From positions 167,976 through 222,510 of the forward strand of contig JAAFGT010000006.1 of assembly GCA_010365215.1 (NCBI GenBank): a DNA stretch of 54,535 nt. The letters are read 5' to 3'. Position numbers and translations under genes: made by a program. The notes below the pieces were generated by a model that saw nothing but the letters and a program-made list of their open reading frames with translations, searched no databases and was not told where the DNA came from. The stretch's first letter is position 1. Each line of letters begins with the position of its first letter. Shown here piece after piece: positions 1 to 9,324 of the stretch. Source of the DNA: Acidipila sp. (GTDB taxonomy: Bacteria; Acidobacteriota; Terriglobia; Acidiferrales; UBA7541).

Positions 1-1
1 C

Positions 2-652
2 GAGCCGGTGAAAGCGGCCATCGCCGCGTACGGGATTCCAGAATCGAAGGTGCACCCGATACCGGCGTACTCGATACAGTACAGCGAAGAAATCCCGGCC
101 GTTCTTCCCGCGGCGGTGGAAGAATTCCTAACGGCGCATGAGCCGCGCCTGTTCACGTATTCGCTTTTCCGCCCGGAATTTACTATGGATGCGCTCTTTG
201 ATGCGTTCGCAGCCGTGCGAGAGCGCTACCCGCGGGCAGGACTGTTGCTCGCCGGTCCCGGGGAAGTTCCGGAAGAGGCGCGCGCCACATTGGTGCGCCT
301 GCGCATCGATTCCGCCGTGCTCGCTCCCGGCAACATGCCGCACGCGCAATTTCTGACCGCTGTACAACGTTGCGACGTTTTTGTGCGTACGCATTTGCGC
401 GACGGCGTCTGCACTTCGGTGCTGGAAGCGCTGGGCCTCGGTGTTCCCGTGGTGGCTTCGGAGGATGGTCTCCGCCCGGCTTCGGTAGTCACCTTCGCGC
501 CTGGCGATTCGCAGGAACTTGCCAACAAACTTCTGAGCGTTCTGGGCGATTTGCCACGCTTCCGGGCGGAGGTGCGGCTGCCCGAGGTGGACGATAATCT
601 GGATCGCGAGGTGGCGCTGCTGCTGCGCGCCGGAAGCGGGGCTCGAGCCTGA
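2..652 (+). CDS. Glycosyltransferase family 4, C-terminal part (5' truncated by window)
   Basis: The reading frame is open from the first bases of the window, so the true start lies outside it. The visible ~216 residues are the nucleotide-sugar-binding half of a GT-B glycosyltransferase. There is a Rossmann-like segment with GLLLAGPGEVPEE, then a stretch equivalent to the E-x7-E donor site (CTSVLEALGLGVPVVASEDG), where the retaining GT4 motif normally binds the sugar-nucleotide phosphate. It ends in a TGATG overlap with the heparinase-like gene, which implies translational coupling in one operon. By context it should add a sugar to the glycan made by the downstream genes. Donor and acceptor cannot be read from the sequence. 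Confidence 0.82.
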   Translation, partial: EPVKAAIAAYGIPESKVHPIPAYSIQYSEEIPAVLPAAVEEFLTAHEPRLFTYSLFRPEFTMDALFDAFAAVRERYPRAGLLLAGPGEVPEEARATLVRLRIDSAVLAPGNMPHAQFLTAVQRCDVFVRTHLRDGVCTSVLEALGLGVPVVASEDGLRPASVVTFAPGDSQELANKLLSVLGDLPRFRAEVRLPEVDDNLDREVALLLRAGSGARA

Positions 653-3174
653 TGCCTCTCTCGGAAAAACTTCACCGCCTCGGCGAAATGGACCTGCCGG
701 AAATCCGCTTCCGCGCCAGCCAGCGAGTCCGCCTGGCACGTGAACGCTGGGCGCTTTCTACGAACGGCGGCGGTGCAGCGCAGCCCTGGTGGCAGGCCTG
801 GGACCCCGAGAAGGTTGCGGAACCCCAACTCGCCGAGGCGCTCTTGCTGGGGCGCGGCGGCGACGCTGCGGATCTTCTCGGCGGATATTTTGCCGTGCGC
901 CCGACGGCGCAGTTTTTCTTTCGCGCCGATGAACGCGCTGCCATCGTGGGGCTCTACTCGCGCCTTTTTTCCACCCGCGTGGACGAAATTCGAGCTGCGG
1001 CCGATGCGGCGTGCGCGCACCGTTTCAAGATTTTTGCTTATCCAGAAATTCATGCTGGAGAACAGATCCCCTGGCGGCGGGATCTGGTTCACGGGATCGC
1101 AGGCGGCGACGAGCATGGCAGCAGAATTCCTTATCTTGATTTTTCGCGCGCCGGAGACAGCAAAATCGTGTGGGAGCCGAATCGCCACCAGCACTTCTTC
1201 ACCCTGGGGCAGGCTTGGGTCCTCACCGGCGAGGAACGGTACGCCGAGGAATGTCTGGCGCAGATCGAAGACTGGCTGAGCGCCAATCCTTACCCGCGCG
1301 GCATCAACTGGGCGTCGAGTTTAGAAGCTGCCTTTCGCGTGTGGTCGTGGCTGTGGGCGCTTAGCCTGCTCGCGGGCAGTAAGGCGCTCACCGGCGCGCG
1401 CCTGGGGACCATCGGCGCGGCGCTTGCTCAGCACGCGGACTTTATTGCCGCGAATCTTTCCACTTATTTTTCACCGAACACGCACCTGCTCGGGGAGGGA
1501 TTTGCCCTGTTCGCTGTTGGACTCCTGCTGCCCGAGCTTCGGGGATCCAGCGGATGGCTGGCGGCTGGTCGAGCGATCCTGATCAGTGAGATTACGAATC
1601 AGGTGCGGCCGGATGGCGCGCACATGGAGCAGTCGTCCTGCTACCATCGATATGCTATGGAGTTTTTTCTGTGCGCCGCACTCCTCGCGGAGCGTAACGG
1701 CTGCGCATTTCCCGATTCCTATTTACAGCGGCTGGATCACATGTTCGCGTTCTCGATGGAGACGGCCTGGCCTTCCGGCCGGCAGCCGATGACCGGCGAT
1801 GCGGACGGCGGCCAGTTGCTGAATCTTGCGCGGCGAGCACCTGACGATCCTCGCCCGCTGCTTGCCGTGGCGGCCGCGTGGCGCCACCGCGGCGATGTCG
1901 CGCGCGCCGCTGGCCAGGTCTCTGAAGATGCTCTGTGGCTGCTGGGGCCGTCAGCACCAGCCGATTTCGCGAACGCCCAGCAAAGCGAACCAGGCGAAGC
2001 AGGCCCGGGCCATTCGTGCGAATTCCGCGACTCGGGCGCGGTGGTGCAAAGATCCGGCGCCGGCACCCGTTCTCGCTATCTGTTTTTCGACGCTGGACCG
2101 CAGGGCATGGACGCTTGCGCACATGGCCACGCCGACGCATTGCAAATTCTTTGCGCGGCGGACGGAGTGGAGTGGCTGATCGATCCTGGAACGTGGGTGT
2201 ACACGTCTTCGCGCGAGTGGCGCGATTTTTTCCGCTCGACGCGCGCCCACTCCACGGTCACGCTGGATGGACGTGACCAGGCGGAGCCGGTTGATTTTTT
2301 CAAGTGGCGCGGAATCCCCGAGGTGCGTCTCGAGCAAACCTGGAAGCTGGACGGGATTGATGGCGCCATGGCATCGCACACCGGTTACACGCGCCTGCCA
2401 GGCGGCGGAATTCATCGCCGGTGCGTAATTTTTCTGAAGCCGGATTATTGGCTCATCTGTGACACGCTCGAGGGCCACGGCTCACACGCAGTGGAATTTT
2501 CATTTCACTTCGCGCCGGGCGTGGCGCTCGCGCTCACCGCGGCGGGCGCGTTAGCGGCAAAAGACGGCGAGGAGTTTCTGTTGCAGGGACTCGCGCCCGG
2601 CGCCGCGCTGCACGTACTAGAGGGTTCAGAATCTCCCGCACAGGGCTGGTATTCAGAGGACTACGGACATCGCGGGCCCGCGCCGGTACTCTCGGCAACG
2701 GTGAACACCACATTGCCGGTTCGTGCGTTATGGCTGTTGTGGCCATCGCCGGCCGGCGGCGTGCGACTGCACTCACTCGATGCGGCGGGTGCGCGGGGCA
2801 CGCAGGCCATCATTGAAACCCAGGCTTGGACGGATCATCTTTCTCTCCGCGCGAGCGAGGATCCGAGCGATGGCCGCGGTCTTTCCACCGACGCCGACCT
2901 GGCATTTTTGCGCCGCGCAGCCTCGGGCGATTGGATGCGTCTGGCGCTGGCCGGCGGGTGTTGCGCCGATTTTGGTGCCGAGCCCCTGGTGCGCGCGGAA
3001 AGCTGGCTGGATGCTCTGGAGGTAACCGCTTCCGGCGATTCGCTGGACATTCACATGCGGCCGCTGCGGCGTGTAGGATTGCGCTGGCCAGGCGCGAAGC
3101 GCGTACGCGTGAACAACCGCGAAGTGGCTACGCAACAGAACGGCGATTGGATCAACATTCCGGGAGAGAAATAA
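652..3174 (+). CDS. Heparinase II/III family polysaccharide lyase-like protein
   Basis: This 840-aa protein has the layout of heparinase II/III (PL12/PL21-like) proteins. An alpha/alpha-toroid spans roughly residues 100-420, with HLLGEGFALFAVG and the SSCYHRYAMEFF segment that carries the usual Tyr/His catalytic region. A beta-sandwich domain follows (about 480-700) with GHADAL, LIDPGTWVY and the FRSTRAHSTVTLDG signature. The family eliminates uronic-acid-containing glycans. Inside EPS clusters such genes commonly sit beside asparagine-synthase-like amidotransferases, as here, and may trim or edit the polymer. No convincing signal peptide is visible at the N-terminus (MPLSEKLHRLGEMDLPE), which resembles the alginate-lyase-like members of EpsH clusters. 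The ATG overlaps the previous stop, and the next gene begins 2 nt after the TAA. Confidence 0.85.
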   Translation: MPLSEKLHRLGEMDLPEIRFRASQRVRLARERWALSTNGGGAAQPWWQAWDPEKVAEPQLAEALLLGRGGDAADLLGGYFAVRPTAQFFFRADERAAIVGLYSRLFSTRVDEIRAAADAACAHRFKIFAYPEIHAGEQIPWRRDLVHGIAGGDEHGSRIPYLDFSRAGDSKIVWEPNRHQHFFTLGQAWVLTGEERYAEECLAQIEDWLSANPYPRGINWASSLEAAFRVWSWLWALSLLAGSKALTGARLGTIGAALAQHADFIAANLSTYFSPNTHLLGEGFALFAVGLLLPELRGSSGWLAAGRAILISEITNQVRPDGAHMEQSSCYHRYAMEFFLCAALLAERNGCAFPDSYLQRLDHMFAFSMETAWPSGRQPMTGDADGGQLLNLARRAPDDPRPLLAVAAAWRHRGDVARAAGQVSEDALWLLGPSAPADFANAQQSEPGEAGPGHSCEFRDSGAVVQRSGAGTRSRYLFFDAGPQGMDACAHGHADALQILCAADGVEWLIDPGTWVYTSSREWRDFFRSTRAHSTVTLDGRDQAEPVDFFKWRGIPEVRLEQTWKLDGIDGAMASHTGYTRLPGGGIHRRCVIFLKPDYWLICDTLEGHGSHAVEFSFHFAPGVALALTAAGALAAKDGEEFLLQGLAPGAALHVLEGSESPAQGWYSEDYGHRGPAPVLSATVNTTLPVRALWLLWPSPAGGVRLHSLDAAGARGTQAIIETQAWTDHLSLRASEDPSDGRGLSTDADLAFLRRAASGDWMRLALAGGCCADFGAEPLVRAESWLDALEVTASGDSLDIHMRPLRRVGLRWPGAKRVRVNNREVATQQNGDWINIPGEK

Positions 3175-3176
3175 CC

Positions 3177-5138
3177 ATGTGCGGGATTTGTGGAGTATTG
3201 GCGCTGTCCGGGGGTCGCGCGGCGACGCAGGAGGAGCTGCGCCCGATGACCAGCGCGATTTTCCATCGCGGCCCGGATGACGACGGCTACTACGTGGCCG
3301 CACCGGCGGCGCTGGGCTTTCGGCGGCTAAGCATTGTGGACCTGGCCGGCGGGCACCAGCCCATGTCCAACGAAGACGGCACGATCTGGATCGTCTTTAA
3401 CGGCGAGATTTACAACCACAAAGATATTCGCGCGGAACTGGAGCGCCGCGGCCACCGCTACTCCACCAAGAGCGATACCGAAACCATCGTCCATGCTTAC
3501 GAAGAGTATGGCGATGACTGCGTCCAGCATCTGCGCGGCATGTTCGCTTTCGCCATCTGGGACGCGCGGCGCAAGCGGCTGTTCTGCGTGCGCGATCGCC
3601 TGGGTATCAAACCGTTCTACTACACCATTCACGATGGCCGGTTCGCTTTCGCCTCGGAGATTAAAGCGTTGCTGGAGCTCCCCGGCTTGCGGGCGAAGAT
3701 GAACCGTGCTGCGCTGCCGGAATTTTTTTCTCTGGGCTATCTGGCGGACGACCAGACGATGTTCGAAGGAATCCGCAAACTGCAGCCTGGGCATCGCTTG
3801 AGCATTACGCTCGATGGCCGCGACGAGGCTCCGCAAATTGAACAGTACTGGGATCTGGACATTACCCCTGACGAGTCGTTACCGAGCGAAGAAGCCTACG
3901 TGGGGCGTTTCCGCGAACTCTTCGAGGAATCGGTGCGCTTGCGGCTGATGAGCGACGTGCCGCTGGGCGTCTTCCTCAGCGGCGGCCTGGACTCGAGCGC
4001 CATCGCCGCCACCATGACCGGCATGATGGGCGAGCGGTTGAAGACTTTCTCCGTGGGCTACGCGGAAGACAAATTCAGCGAACTTCCCTATGCCAAGCTG
4101 GTGGCCGAGGCTCTGGGCGCCGAATACAACGAAGTGCGCATGGGCCCGGAAGATTTTTGGGGGATCCTGCCGCAAATGGTGTGGCAGGAAGATGAGCCGC
4201 TGGTGTGGCCCTCGAGCGTGGCGCTGCACTTTGTTTCGCGGCTGGCCCGGCAAAAGGTAACCGTGGTTCTGACCGGCGAGGGCGGGGACGAAGTTTTTGC
4301 CGGCTATCTGAAGTATCGCGTCACGCTGTGGAATACGCGCTGGGGGCCGCTCTACCGCCGGCTCACTCCGGGCGCGCTGCAATCGCTGGTACGCGGCACG
4401 CTGGGCTCGCGCGCGCTTCCCGAACCGGTGCGGCGGAAGCTGCGCCATTCCTTCCTTTACTATCCGGAAGCGTTTGAGAAGATTTACTTCGATAATTTTT
4501 ATTCCGTGTTTCCGCAGGATGAGCAGGCGCTCCTATTCACGCCGCGGCTGGCCGCCGAGCTGCGCGGCACCAGCGCCTACGCGGGGTCGATGGCCTTTTA
4601 TCGTTCGGGCGACCGCGAAAGCCTGCTCAGCCGGCTGCTCTATCTCGACATCAAGACCTATCTGGTCGAGCTGCTGATGAAGCAGGACCAGATGAGCATG
4701 TCCGCTTCCATCGAGAGCCGCGTGCCGTTTCTTGACCACAAGCTGGTGGAGTTTGCCGCGCGCATTCCGGCACGCCACAAAGTACGCTACCTCTCGGGGA
4801 AATACCTGCTGCGCCGCGCCATGGCTGGGCGCCTGCCCGAGGAAATTTTAAACCGCAACAAAATGGGGTTCCCCACGCCGACGAAGTTGTGGCTGCGCCA
4901 CCAGCTCTTCGAGCGCGTGGCGGCGCTGCTCACCGACGGCCGCCTGGCCGAGCGCGGCATCGTAAATGTCGGCTATCTGCGCGACCTGCTCGACGCCCAC
5001 CGCCGCGGACTCACCGATGCAACCGATGCACTGTGGCGCCTGGTGAATTTCGAGCTATGGAATCGCGTGTTTCTCGACCGTGATCCGGCGCTGCAGCCGC
5101 GATCGCCGGAAGAGCATGCCGCCGCGGTTGTACGTTGA
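3177..5138 (+). CDS. Asparagine synthase-like glutamine amidotransferase (exosortase/EPS-locus type)
   Basis: The protein is 653 aa. The ATG at 3177 is chosen because it exposes Cys2 (MCGICGVLA), the N-terminal nucleophile of class II glutaminases. A longer in-frame extension overlapping the previous gene would bury it. Residues ~1-215 are the glutaminase domain (HRGPDDDGY, FNGEIYNH). Residues ~230-600 are the synthetase domain with the ATP-pyrophosphatase loop SGGLDSS at 268-274 and a second nucleotide-site stretch, TGEGGDEVFAGY. The family activates a carboxylate with ATP and amidates it with ammonia from glutamine. Length and placement match the amidotransferases of EpsH/exosortase loci (TIGR03108-like), where the substrate is thought to be a uronic acid or peptide carboxylate rather than free aspartate. 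Fully operonic with the lyase-like gene. Confidence 0.9.
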   Translation: MCGICGVLALSGGRAATQEELRPMTSAIFHRGPDDDGYYVAAPAALGFRRLSIVDLAGGHQPMSNEDGTIWIVFNGEIYNHKDIRAELERRGHRYSTKSDTETIVHAYEEYGDDCVQHLRGMFAFAIWDARRKRLFCVRDRLGIKPFYYTIHDGRFAFASEIKALLELPGLRAKMNRAALPEFFSLGYLADDQTMFEGIRKLQPGHRLSITLDGRDEAPQIEQYWDLDITPDESLPSEEAYVGRFRELFEESVRLRLMSDVPLGVFLSGGLDSSAIAATMTGMMGERLKTFSVGYAEDKFSELPYAKLVAEALGAEYNEVRMGPEDFWGILPQMVWQEDEPLVWPSSVALHFVSRLARQKVTVVLTGEGGDEVFAGYLKYRVTLWNTRWGPLYRRLTPGALQSLVRGTLGSRALPEPVRRKLRHSFLYYPEAFEKIYFDNFYSVFPQDEQALLFTPRLAAELRGTSAYAGSMAFYRSGDRESLLSRLLYLDIKTYLVELLMKQDQMSMSASIESRVPFLDHKLVEFAARIPARHKVRYLSGKYLLRRAMAGRLPEEILNRNKMGFPTPTKLWLRHQLFERVAALLTDGRLAERGIVNVGYLRDLLDAHRRGLTDATDALWRLVNFELWNRVFLDRDPALQPRSPEEHAAAVVR

Positions 5139-5278
5139 AGCGCACGCGCTGACGAGGCGCTTGTAGACTGCGCTCGAGCATGAAAATATATTGGCCACGC
5201 CATGCGGGCTGCGATTTCGGTAATCCGCGGCTGCATCGTTCAACACCACGAGAAGGAGCAAGACGCTTCAAGTAAATC

Positions 5279-5554
5279 ATGGCTACGGCACCTACAGTTC
5301 CCATCGACCCATCGAAACAGTTGATCGACTATATCCAGCGGAAGGTGATCCGCCGGGCAGGAGTCGAGATCAACGACGATACTCCGCTGGTGTCTTCCGG
5401 CCTGATTGATTCCTTCGCGCTTATTGAGATCTTCCTGGAGCTGCAAAAAGTTACCGGTCTGAAAATTCCCGCAGCCAAGGTGCGCGCTCAAGACATGGAT
5501 ACGGTTCGTCTCATGCTGACCATGGCAGAACGAATGGGGAAACCGAAGCAGTAA
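5279..5554 (+). CDS. Acyl carrier protein
   Basis: This 91-aa protein has a PP-binding fold. The phosphopantetheine attachment Ser is residue 45 in GLIDSFALIEIFLELQ; it is DSF rather than the usual DSL. The helix pattern matches DltC-type and EPS-locus carrier proteins. It should carry an acyl or aminoacyl thioester loaded by the adenylation enzyme encoded convergently just downstream. The holo-ACP synthase at 50.8-51.2 kb could install the cofactor. The start ATG has only a weak adjacent ribosome site; an AAGGAG lies about 20 nt upstream. A 140-nt gap separates it from the amidotransferase, so it may have its own promoter. Confidence 0.88.
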   Translation: MATAPTVPIDPSKQLIDYIQRKVIRRAGVEINDDTPLVSSGLIDSFALIEIFLELQKVTGLKIPAAKVRAQDMDTVRLMLTMAERMGKPKQ

Positions 5555-5580
5555 CTTTTTTCTTCAGCTTTTTTCTTCAG
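5555..5580. repeat. Perfect 13-bp tandem duplication in a convergent intergenic gap
   Basis: The unit CTTTTTTCTTCAG occurs twice head to tail, directly after the acyl carrier protein stop and before the convergent adenylation gene ends. The T-runs could help terminate + strand transcripts, but no GC-rich stem precedes them, so a terminator role is only a suggestion. Confidence 0.6.
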
Positions 5581-5634
5581 CGTTTTGCTTCCATTTCGGG
5601 ACAACCGGAAGCCCAGGAATGTTCCCGCCCGGCA

Positions 5635-7227
5635 CTATTCGTTATCGGCCAGCAACGCGACGATTTTAGGCCGGTCGATCTTCCCGCTCACATTCAACGG
5701 CAATTCCGCAAAATGATAAATGCGAGTGGGCACCATGTATTTGGGGAGTCGCTCGGCACAGCGTTTGATAATGCGGTTATCCTGCCCGGCATCCGCGCCG
5801 GCGATTACCGCGACAATACCGGACGCGGTACCGTCCGAAAGCGGCCAAGGTACGGCCACGGCCATTTCCGTGCTGGCCGCTTCGCGCAGCACCTGCTCGA
5901 TTTCCTGTAACTCGACCCGGTAACCGCTGATTTTCACCTGGTGGTCAATCCTGCCCAGATAATAGATGCAGCCGCGCTCATCTTTTTTCACCAGGTCGCC
6001 TGTGCGGTACCAACGGACTCCCGACCCGGAAAGTTGCACAAACTGCTGCTGCGTGCGGACTGGATCACGGAGATAACCGGCGGTTACCTGCGAGCCGGAG
6101 AGACAGAGCTCGCCGGATTCGCCTACGGGCACGGGAGCGAGTTTTTCATCCACCACACAACACTGCTGACCTTCGAAAATCCAACCAATCGGTACGATGC
6201 CACTGATGCACTCCCGCGGGGATTTTTCCGCATCCCAGCGATAGTGGGAGATGGCGATGGTTGCCTCGGTGGGTCCGTAGATGTTCTCGACAATCGAGTG
6301 AGGAGCGGCCTGCTCCCAGGCCGTGGCCAGCCGAGCGGATAGCGCTTCGCCACAAAACAGACTCAGACGCAGAGAAGGGAAAGCGCCGGGCTCCAGCAGA
6401 CTCAGTTTCGACGCGAACATGGCAACCGAGGGAACAGAAAACCAGACGGTCAGCTCCTTTTCGGTAATCAGGCTCACCGGAACCAGAGTCTGCTCGGGAA
6501 AGGGACACAGCGCCGCGCCCGCATCCCAGCAGGCAAATAGATCATGCACACTCAGATCAAAAGTCAGGTCGAAGTTCTGGGAGCAGCGGTCCTCAGGATT
6601 GATGGCGTATCGGGGTGCCACGTAATCCAGGTAAGCAGTGACGTTCCGCTGACTGACGGCCACCCCCTTGGGAGTGCCCGTGCTGCCGGAAGTGAAAAGG
6701 AGATACGCGGTGGCGTCCCGATCGACTTGCGGCTCGCGGGGATCCGCTACGCTGCTCATGTCTTGCGCGGTAATGACGCGATGCGGAGCGAAGTCTGCTT
6801 TGCTGAGAGTGTAGGTTGCGTCAGGCAATATCCACAGTAGAGGCTCTTTGATTCCCGGGAGGATTGCTTTCGCCGCAGCCTCGCACTCCGAGCCCAGTAT
6901 TACCGCCTTACACCCTGAAGCGGCAAGCATAGAAAGTGTCCGTTCGGCCGGAAACTTCGGATTGAGTGGGACGTATCCTCTGCCCGTAGCGAGAATTCCC
7001 AAAATGCCGCTGTAGGCTGTGGCACTGCGGTTGGCGAACGCCGCGACGAGAGGCGCGGCCGGGTCCAGGGATTCGTTCAGGCAGTGCGCGATTCTTCCAG
7101 CTCGTTCCCAAAGCTGTGCATAGGTGAAGCGCTGTTCTCCCAATTCGAGAGCCGGATGATGGGGACGGGCACGGAGCGAGCGAAGAAATCCACTGATCAG
7201 TGTGCGGGGGTGGTTGGTCGATGCCAT
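5635..7227 (-). CDS. Stand-alone amino-acid adenylation domain protein (DltA/NRPS A-domain-like ligase)
   Basis: This 530-aa ANL-superfamily enzyme carries clear core motifs. A3 is LLFTSGSTGTPKG (about residues 176-188), A4 is FDLTFDLSVHD, A5 is NIYGPTEATI, A7 is YRTGD, A8 is GRIDHQVKISGYRVE, and A10 is NVSGKIDR with the catalytic Lys near 516. It has no condensation, carrier or thioesterase domain. It should adenylate an amino or other carboxylic acid and load it on a free carrier protein. The convergent neighbour at 5279-5554 is the obvious partner. Substrate cannot be assigned from sequence alone; FDLSVHD resembles D-alanine-activating enzymes only in general shape. It is transcribed toward the carrier gene, away from the divergent carbamoyltransferase. 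Confidence 0.87.
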   Translation of the reverse strand: MASTNHPRTLISGFLRSLRARPHHPALELGEQRFTYAQLWERAGRIAHCLNESLDPAAPLVAAFANRSATAYSGILGILATGRGYVPLNPKFPAERTLSMLAASGCKAVILGSECEAAAKAILPGIKEPLLWILPDATYTLSKADFAPHRVITAQDMSSVADPREPQVDRDATAYLLFTSGSTGTPKGVAVSQRNVTAYLDYVAPRYAINPEDRCSQNFDLTFDLSVHDLFACWDAGAALCPFPEQTLVPVSLITEKELTVWFSVPSVAMFASKLSLLEPGAFPSLRLSLFCGEALSARLATAWEQAAPHSIVENIYGPTEATIAISHYRWDAEKSPRECISGIVPIGWIFEGQQCCVVDEKLAPVPVGESGELCLSGSQVTAGYLRDPVRTQQQFVQLSGSGVRWYRTGDLVKKDERGCIYYLGRIDHQVKISGYRVELQEIEQVLREAASTEMAVAVPWPLSDGTASGIVAVIAGADAGQDNRIIKRCAERLPKYMVPTRIYHFAELPLNVSGKIDRPKIVALLADNE

Positions 7228-7542
7228 CGAAAAGACTGCTTCCTTTTTTTTAACACCGGCCGCACAGGAAAGTTCATCAGTCCGCGCGAACGATTGCCCG
7301 TGGTCGCATTCCTAAACCGGAAACGCCGAACCTGCAGATAGTATATGCGCTGGGTTCACACGGAAAGCAGAAGGTTTCGCGCGAGCCCATCGGAATCGAT
7401 AACGTTGCCGGCCACATCATAGGTTGTCTCTGGTTGCCACAAGCTCTGTACTCATACCAAGCAGGGCTGGCCACAGCGGTGGTTCGCTGAAGCAGGGGCT
7501 GTTACCATATGCTCCGCAGGGCGCGGAACCACTCCAATTGTC
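7228..7542. other. Divergent intergenic region between adenylation enzyme and carbamoyltransferase 1
   Basis: This 315-bp gap must contain the start signals for both divergent transcripts. A long T-run lies close to the adenylation gene start, and an AT-rich TAGTATATG stretch occurs near 7338-7347. I found no convincing -35/-10 pair, no -24/-12 element, no inverted repeat and no credible small gene here. Confidence 0.5.
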
Positions 7543-9270
7543 ATGACCATTCTGGGCATCGCCGGCTTTGAACACGACGCTACCGCCGCGCTAATCGGCG
7601 AAGCCGGAGTGATTGCGGCGATCGAAGAAGATAAGCTAGCGCGCACACCGCGCATGGGCGGCGTCCCCCACCTGGCAATAGACTTTGTGATGCGCCGGGC
7701 CTCCGCGCGTCCCGCCGATCTCTTAGGTGTGGCTGTAGCGACCTGTCCGCGCCGCGCCTGGTTGCGCGAGGAGCGCTTCCGGATGAAGCTGGTGCTGTCG
7801 CGCCCGGCATCCGCATATCAGACCGGTTCTCTGGGCCGAGTGTACCGCTCCTATAACCATCTGCGCTCCCTGCGCCGCCAACTAGTTTCCGGGCCGCATG
7901 TTCTTCAATTCGAGCATCACCTTTGTCACGCCGCCAGTGCCTACTACCCCAGTCCTTTCGATGGTGCGCTGGTACTGACACTCGACGAAGCGGGCGATAT
8001 GTGGTCAGGGACGGTGGCCATCGGAGAGGGCGATGAGTTGCGGATCATCGAAACCCTCAAGTTCCCCGACTCGCTGGGATGGTTCTACACTCGCGTCACC
8101 GAGCTGCTGGGCCTGCGTCCACATCTCGACGAGCAGAAAACGCTATGGCTGGGCCGCAACGGCACGACCGATCTGGTGGAGGCCTTCCGCCATTTCTTCC
8201 ACACGGAGACAAGCGGCCTGCCGCACCTGAATCGCGAGTACTTCGGCGGCGGTGTGGGTGGGGAATGGTCCTTCTCGGCGCAAGCGCGCCGCGAGCTGGG
8301 AATTTCCGGGAAAGAGGCTCCGCAAGACTCAGCGCACCGCGCCACCATCGCGCGCAGCGCGCAGGCATTTCTGGAAGAGACCGTGCTCGCCTTGGCCGAG
8401 CACTATCGAAAGAAAACCGGCGCTAAAAATCTGGCCGTAGCGGGCGGCGTCTTCCTGAATGTGCTGCTGGTGCGAGCGCTGGAAAAGCGCGGCGGCTTTG
8501 AGGAAGTTTTCGTGCAGCCTGCGGCCGGAAATGCGGGTACCGCCCTGGGCGCGGCGCTTCTGGGCAGAAAGCAACTGACCGGACAATCGGGACGCCGCCC
8601 ACTGGTGTCGCTCGACTGGGGACCTGAATTTGACCCGAGCACGCTGAAGGAGGTGCTCGACAATTCCAAGATAATTTATCGCTACCTGCCCGTGGACGAC
8701 GAACTCTTTGCCGAAACCGTACGCCTGTTGAACGCGGGCCAAATTGTGGCGTGGTGCCAGGGCCGGCTGGAATTCGGATGGCGAGCTCTTGGACACCGCA
8801 GCCTGCTGGCATCCCCGTACGCGCCGTTCGTCACCGAGAACTTGAACCGCTACATCAAGCATCGCGAGGATTTTCATCCCTTCGCACTGTCCGTGCCTGC
8901 GGAGCGCGCGCCGGAACTATTCGAGGCCACCGGCAACTGCCGATTCCTGGCTTCTTTGGGCGAGCTGCGCGCGGGTGTGCAAGGACTCGACGAATTCACC
9001 TTTCTCAACCGGCAAGTACGCGTGCACATCGTGGAGCGAGAAGCCGCCCCGCGATTCTGGAAGCTGCTGCAAGCCTTCGGCGCCACCGCGCCCGCCCCGG
9101 TGCTCATAAACGCTTCGTTCAACCTGTTTGGCGAGCCGCTCGTGGCCGAACCCCGTGATGCCATTCGAAGTTTTTATTGCTCGGGGACCGACGCCATGGT
9201 CTTGGGAAATTACCTGATCACCAAGTCATACCCGGTTTACCCGGTCGAAACTCATCGTTACAGCTTATAA
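7543..9270 (+). CDS. Carbamoyltransferase 1 (NodU/CmcH family)
   Basis: This 575-aa protein has the two-part NodU/TobZ architecture. The N-terminal Kae1-like domain has a GFEHDATAALI start and a metal-binding EHHLCHAAS motif with His125, His126 and His129. The C-terminal YrdC-like part has ALGHRSLLASP, HREDFHPFALS and LINASFNLFGEPLV. The family moves a carbamoyl group from carbamoyl phosphate, through carbamoyl-AMP, to a hydroxyl of a sugar or other substrate in the cytoplasm. One oddity is the usual GPRALGHRS loop, which here reads GWRALGHRS (Trp413), while the second copy downstream keeps Pro. The ATG at 7543 aligns with the family N-terminus. It is first in a + strand run leading to the SGNH esterase. 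Confidence 0.9.
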   Translation: MTILGIAGFEHDATAALIGEAGVIAAIEEDKLARTPRMGGVPHLAIDFVMRRASARPADLLGVAVATCPRRAWLREERFRMKLVLSRPASAYQTGSLGRVYRSYNHLRSLRRQLVSGPHVLQFEHHLCHAASAYYPSPFDGALVLTLDEAGDMWSGTVAIGEGDELRIIETLKFPDSLGWFYTRVTELLGLRPHLDEQKTLWLGRNGTTDLVEAFRHFFHTETSGLPHLNREYFGGGVGGEWSFSAQARRELGISGKEAPQDSAHRATIARSAQAFLEETVLALAEHYRKKTGAKNLAVAGGVFLNVLLVRALEKRGGFEEVFVQPAAGNAGTALGAALLGRKQLTGQSGRRPLVSLDWGPEFDPSTLKEVLDNSKIIYRYLPVDDELFAETVRLLNAGQIVAWCQGRLEFGWRALGHRSLLASPYAPFVTENLNRYIKHREDFHPFALSVPAERAPELFEATGNCRFLASLGELRAGVQGLDEFTFLNRQVRVHIVEREAAPRFWKLLQAFGATAPAPVLINASFNLFGEPLVAEPRDAIRSFYCSGTDAMVLGNYLITKSYPVYPVETHRYSL

Positions 9271-9324
9271 TGTAAGCTGGGTTGCTCGCGTTCTCGCGGA
9301 ACCTCCACCGTTGGAGCTCAATTA

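Noticed and set aside
226-1194. 322-codon minus-strand frame over the first two genes
   Set aside because: Ser/Arg-rich antisense frame typical of GC-rich DNA; the + strand genes have clear domains and overlapping stops.
2826-3176. Upstream extension of the asparagine-synthase-like frame into the lyase gene
   Set aside because: It would place 117 extra residues before the Cys nucleophile, which must be N-terminal; the extension is an Arg-rich shadow of the lyase gene.
5186-5201. TTGGCCACGCCATGCG before the carrier protein considered as a sigma-54 promoter
   Set aside because: GG and GC are separated by 9 rather than 10 bases, and the spacing rule for -24/-12 elements is strict.
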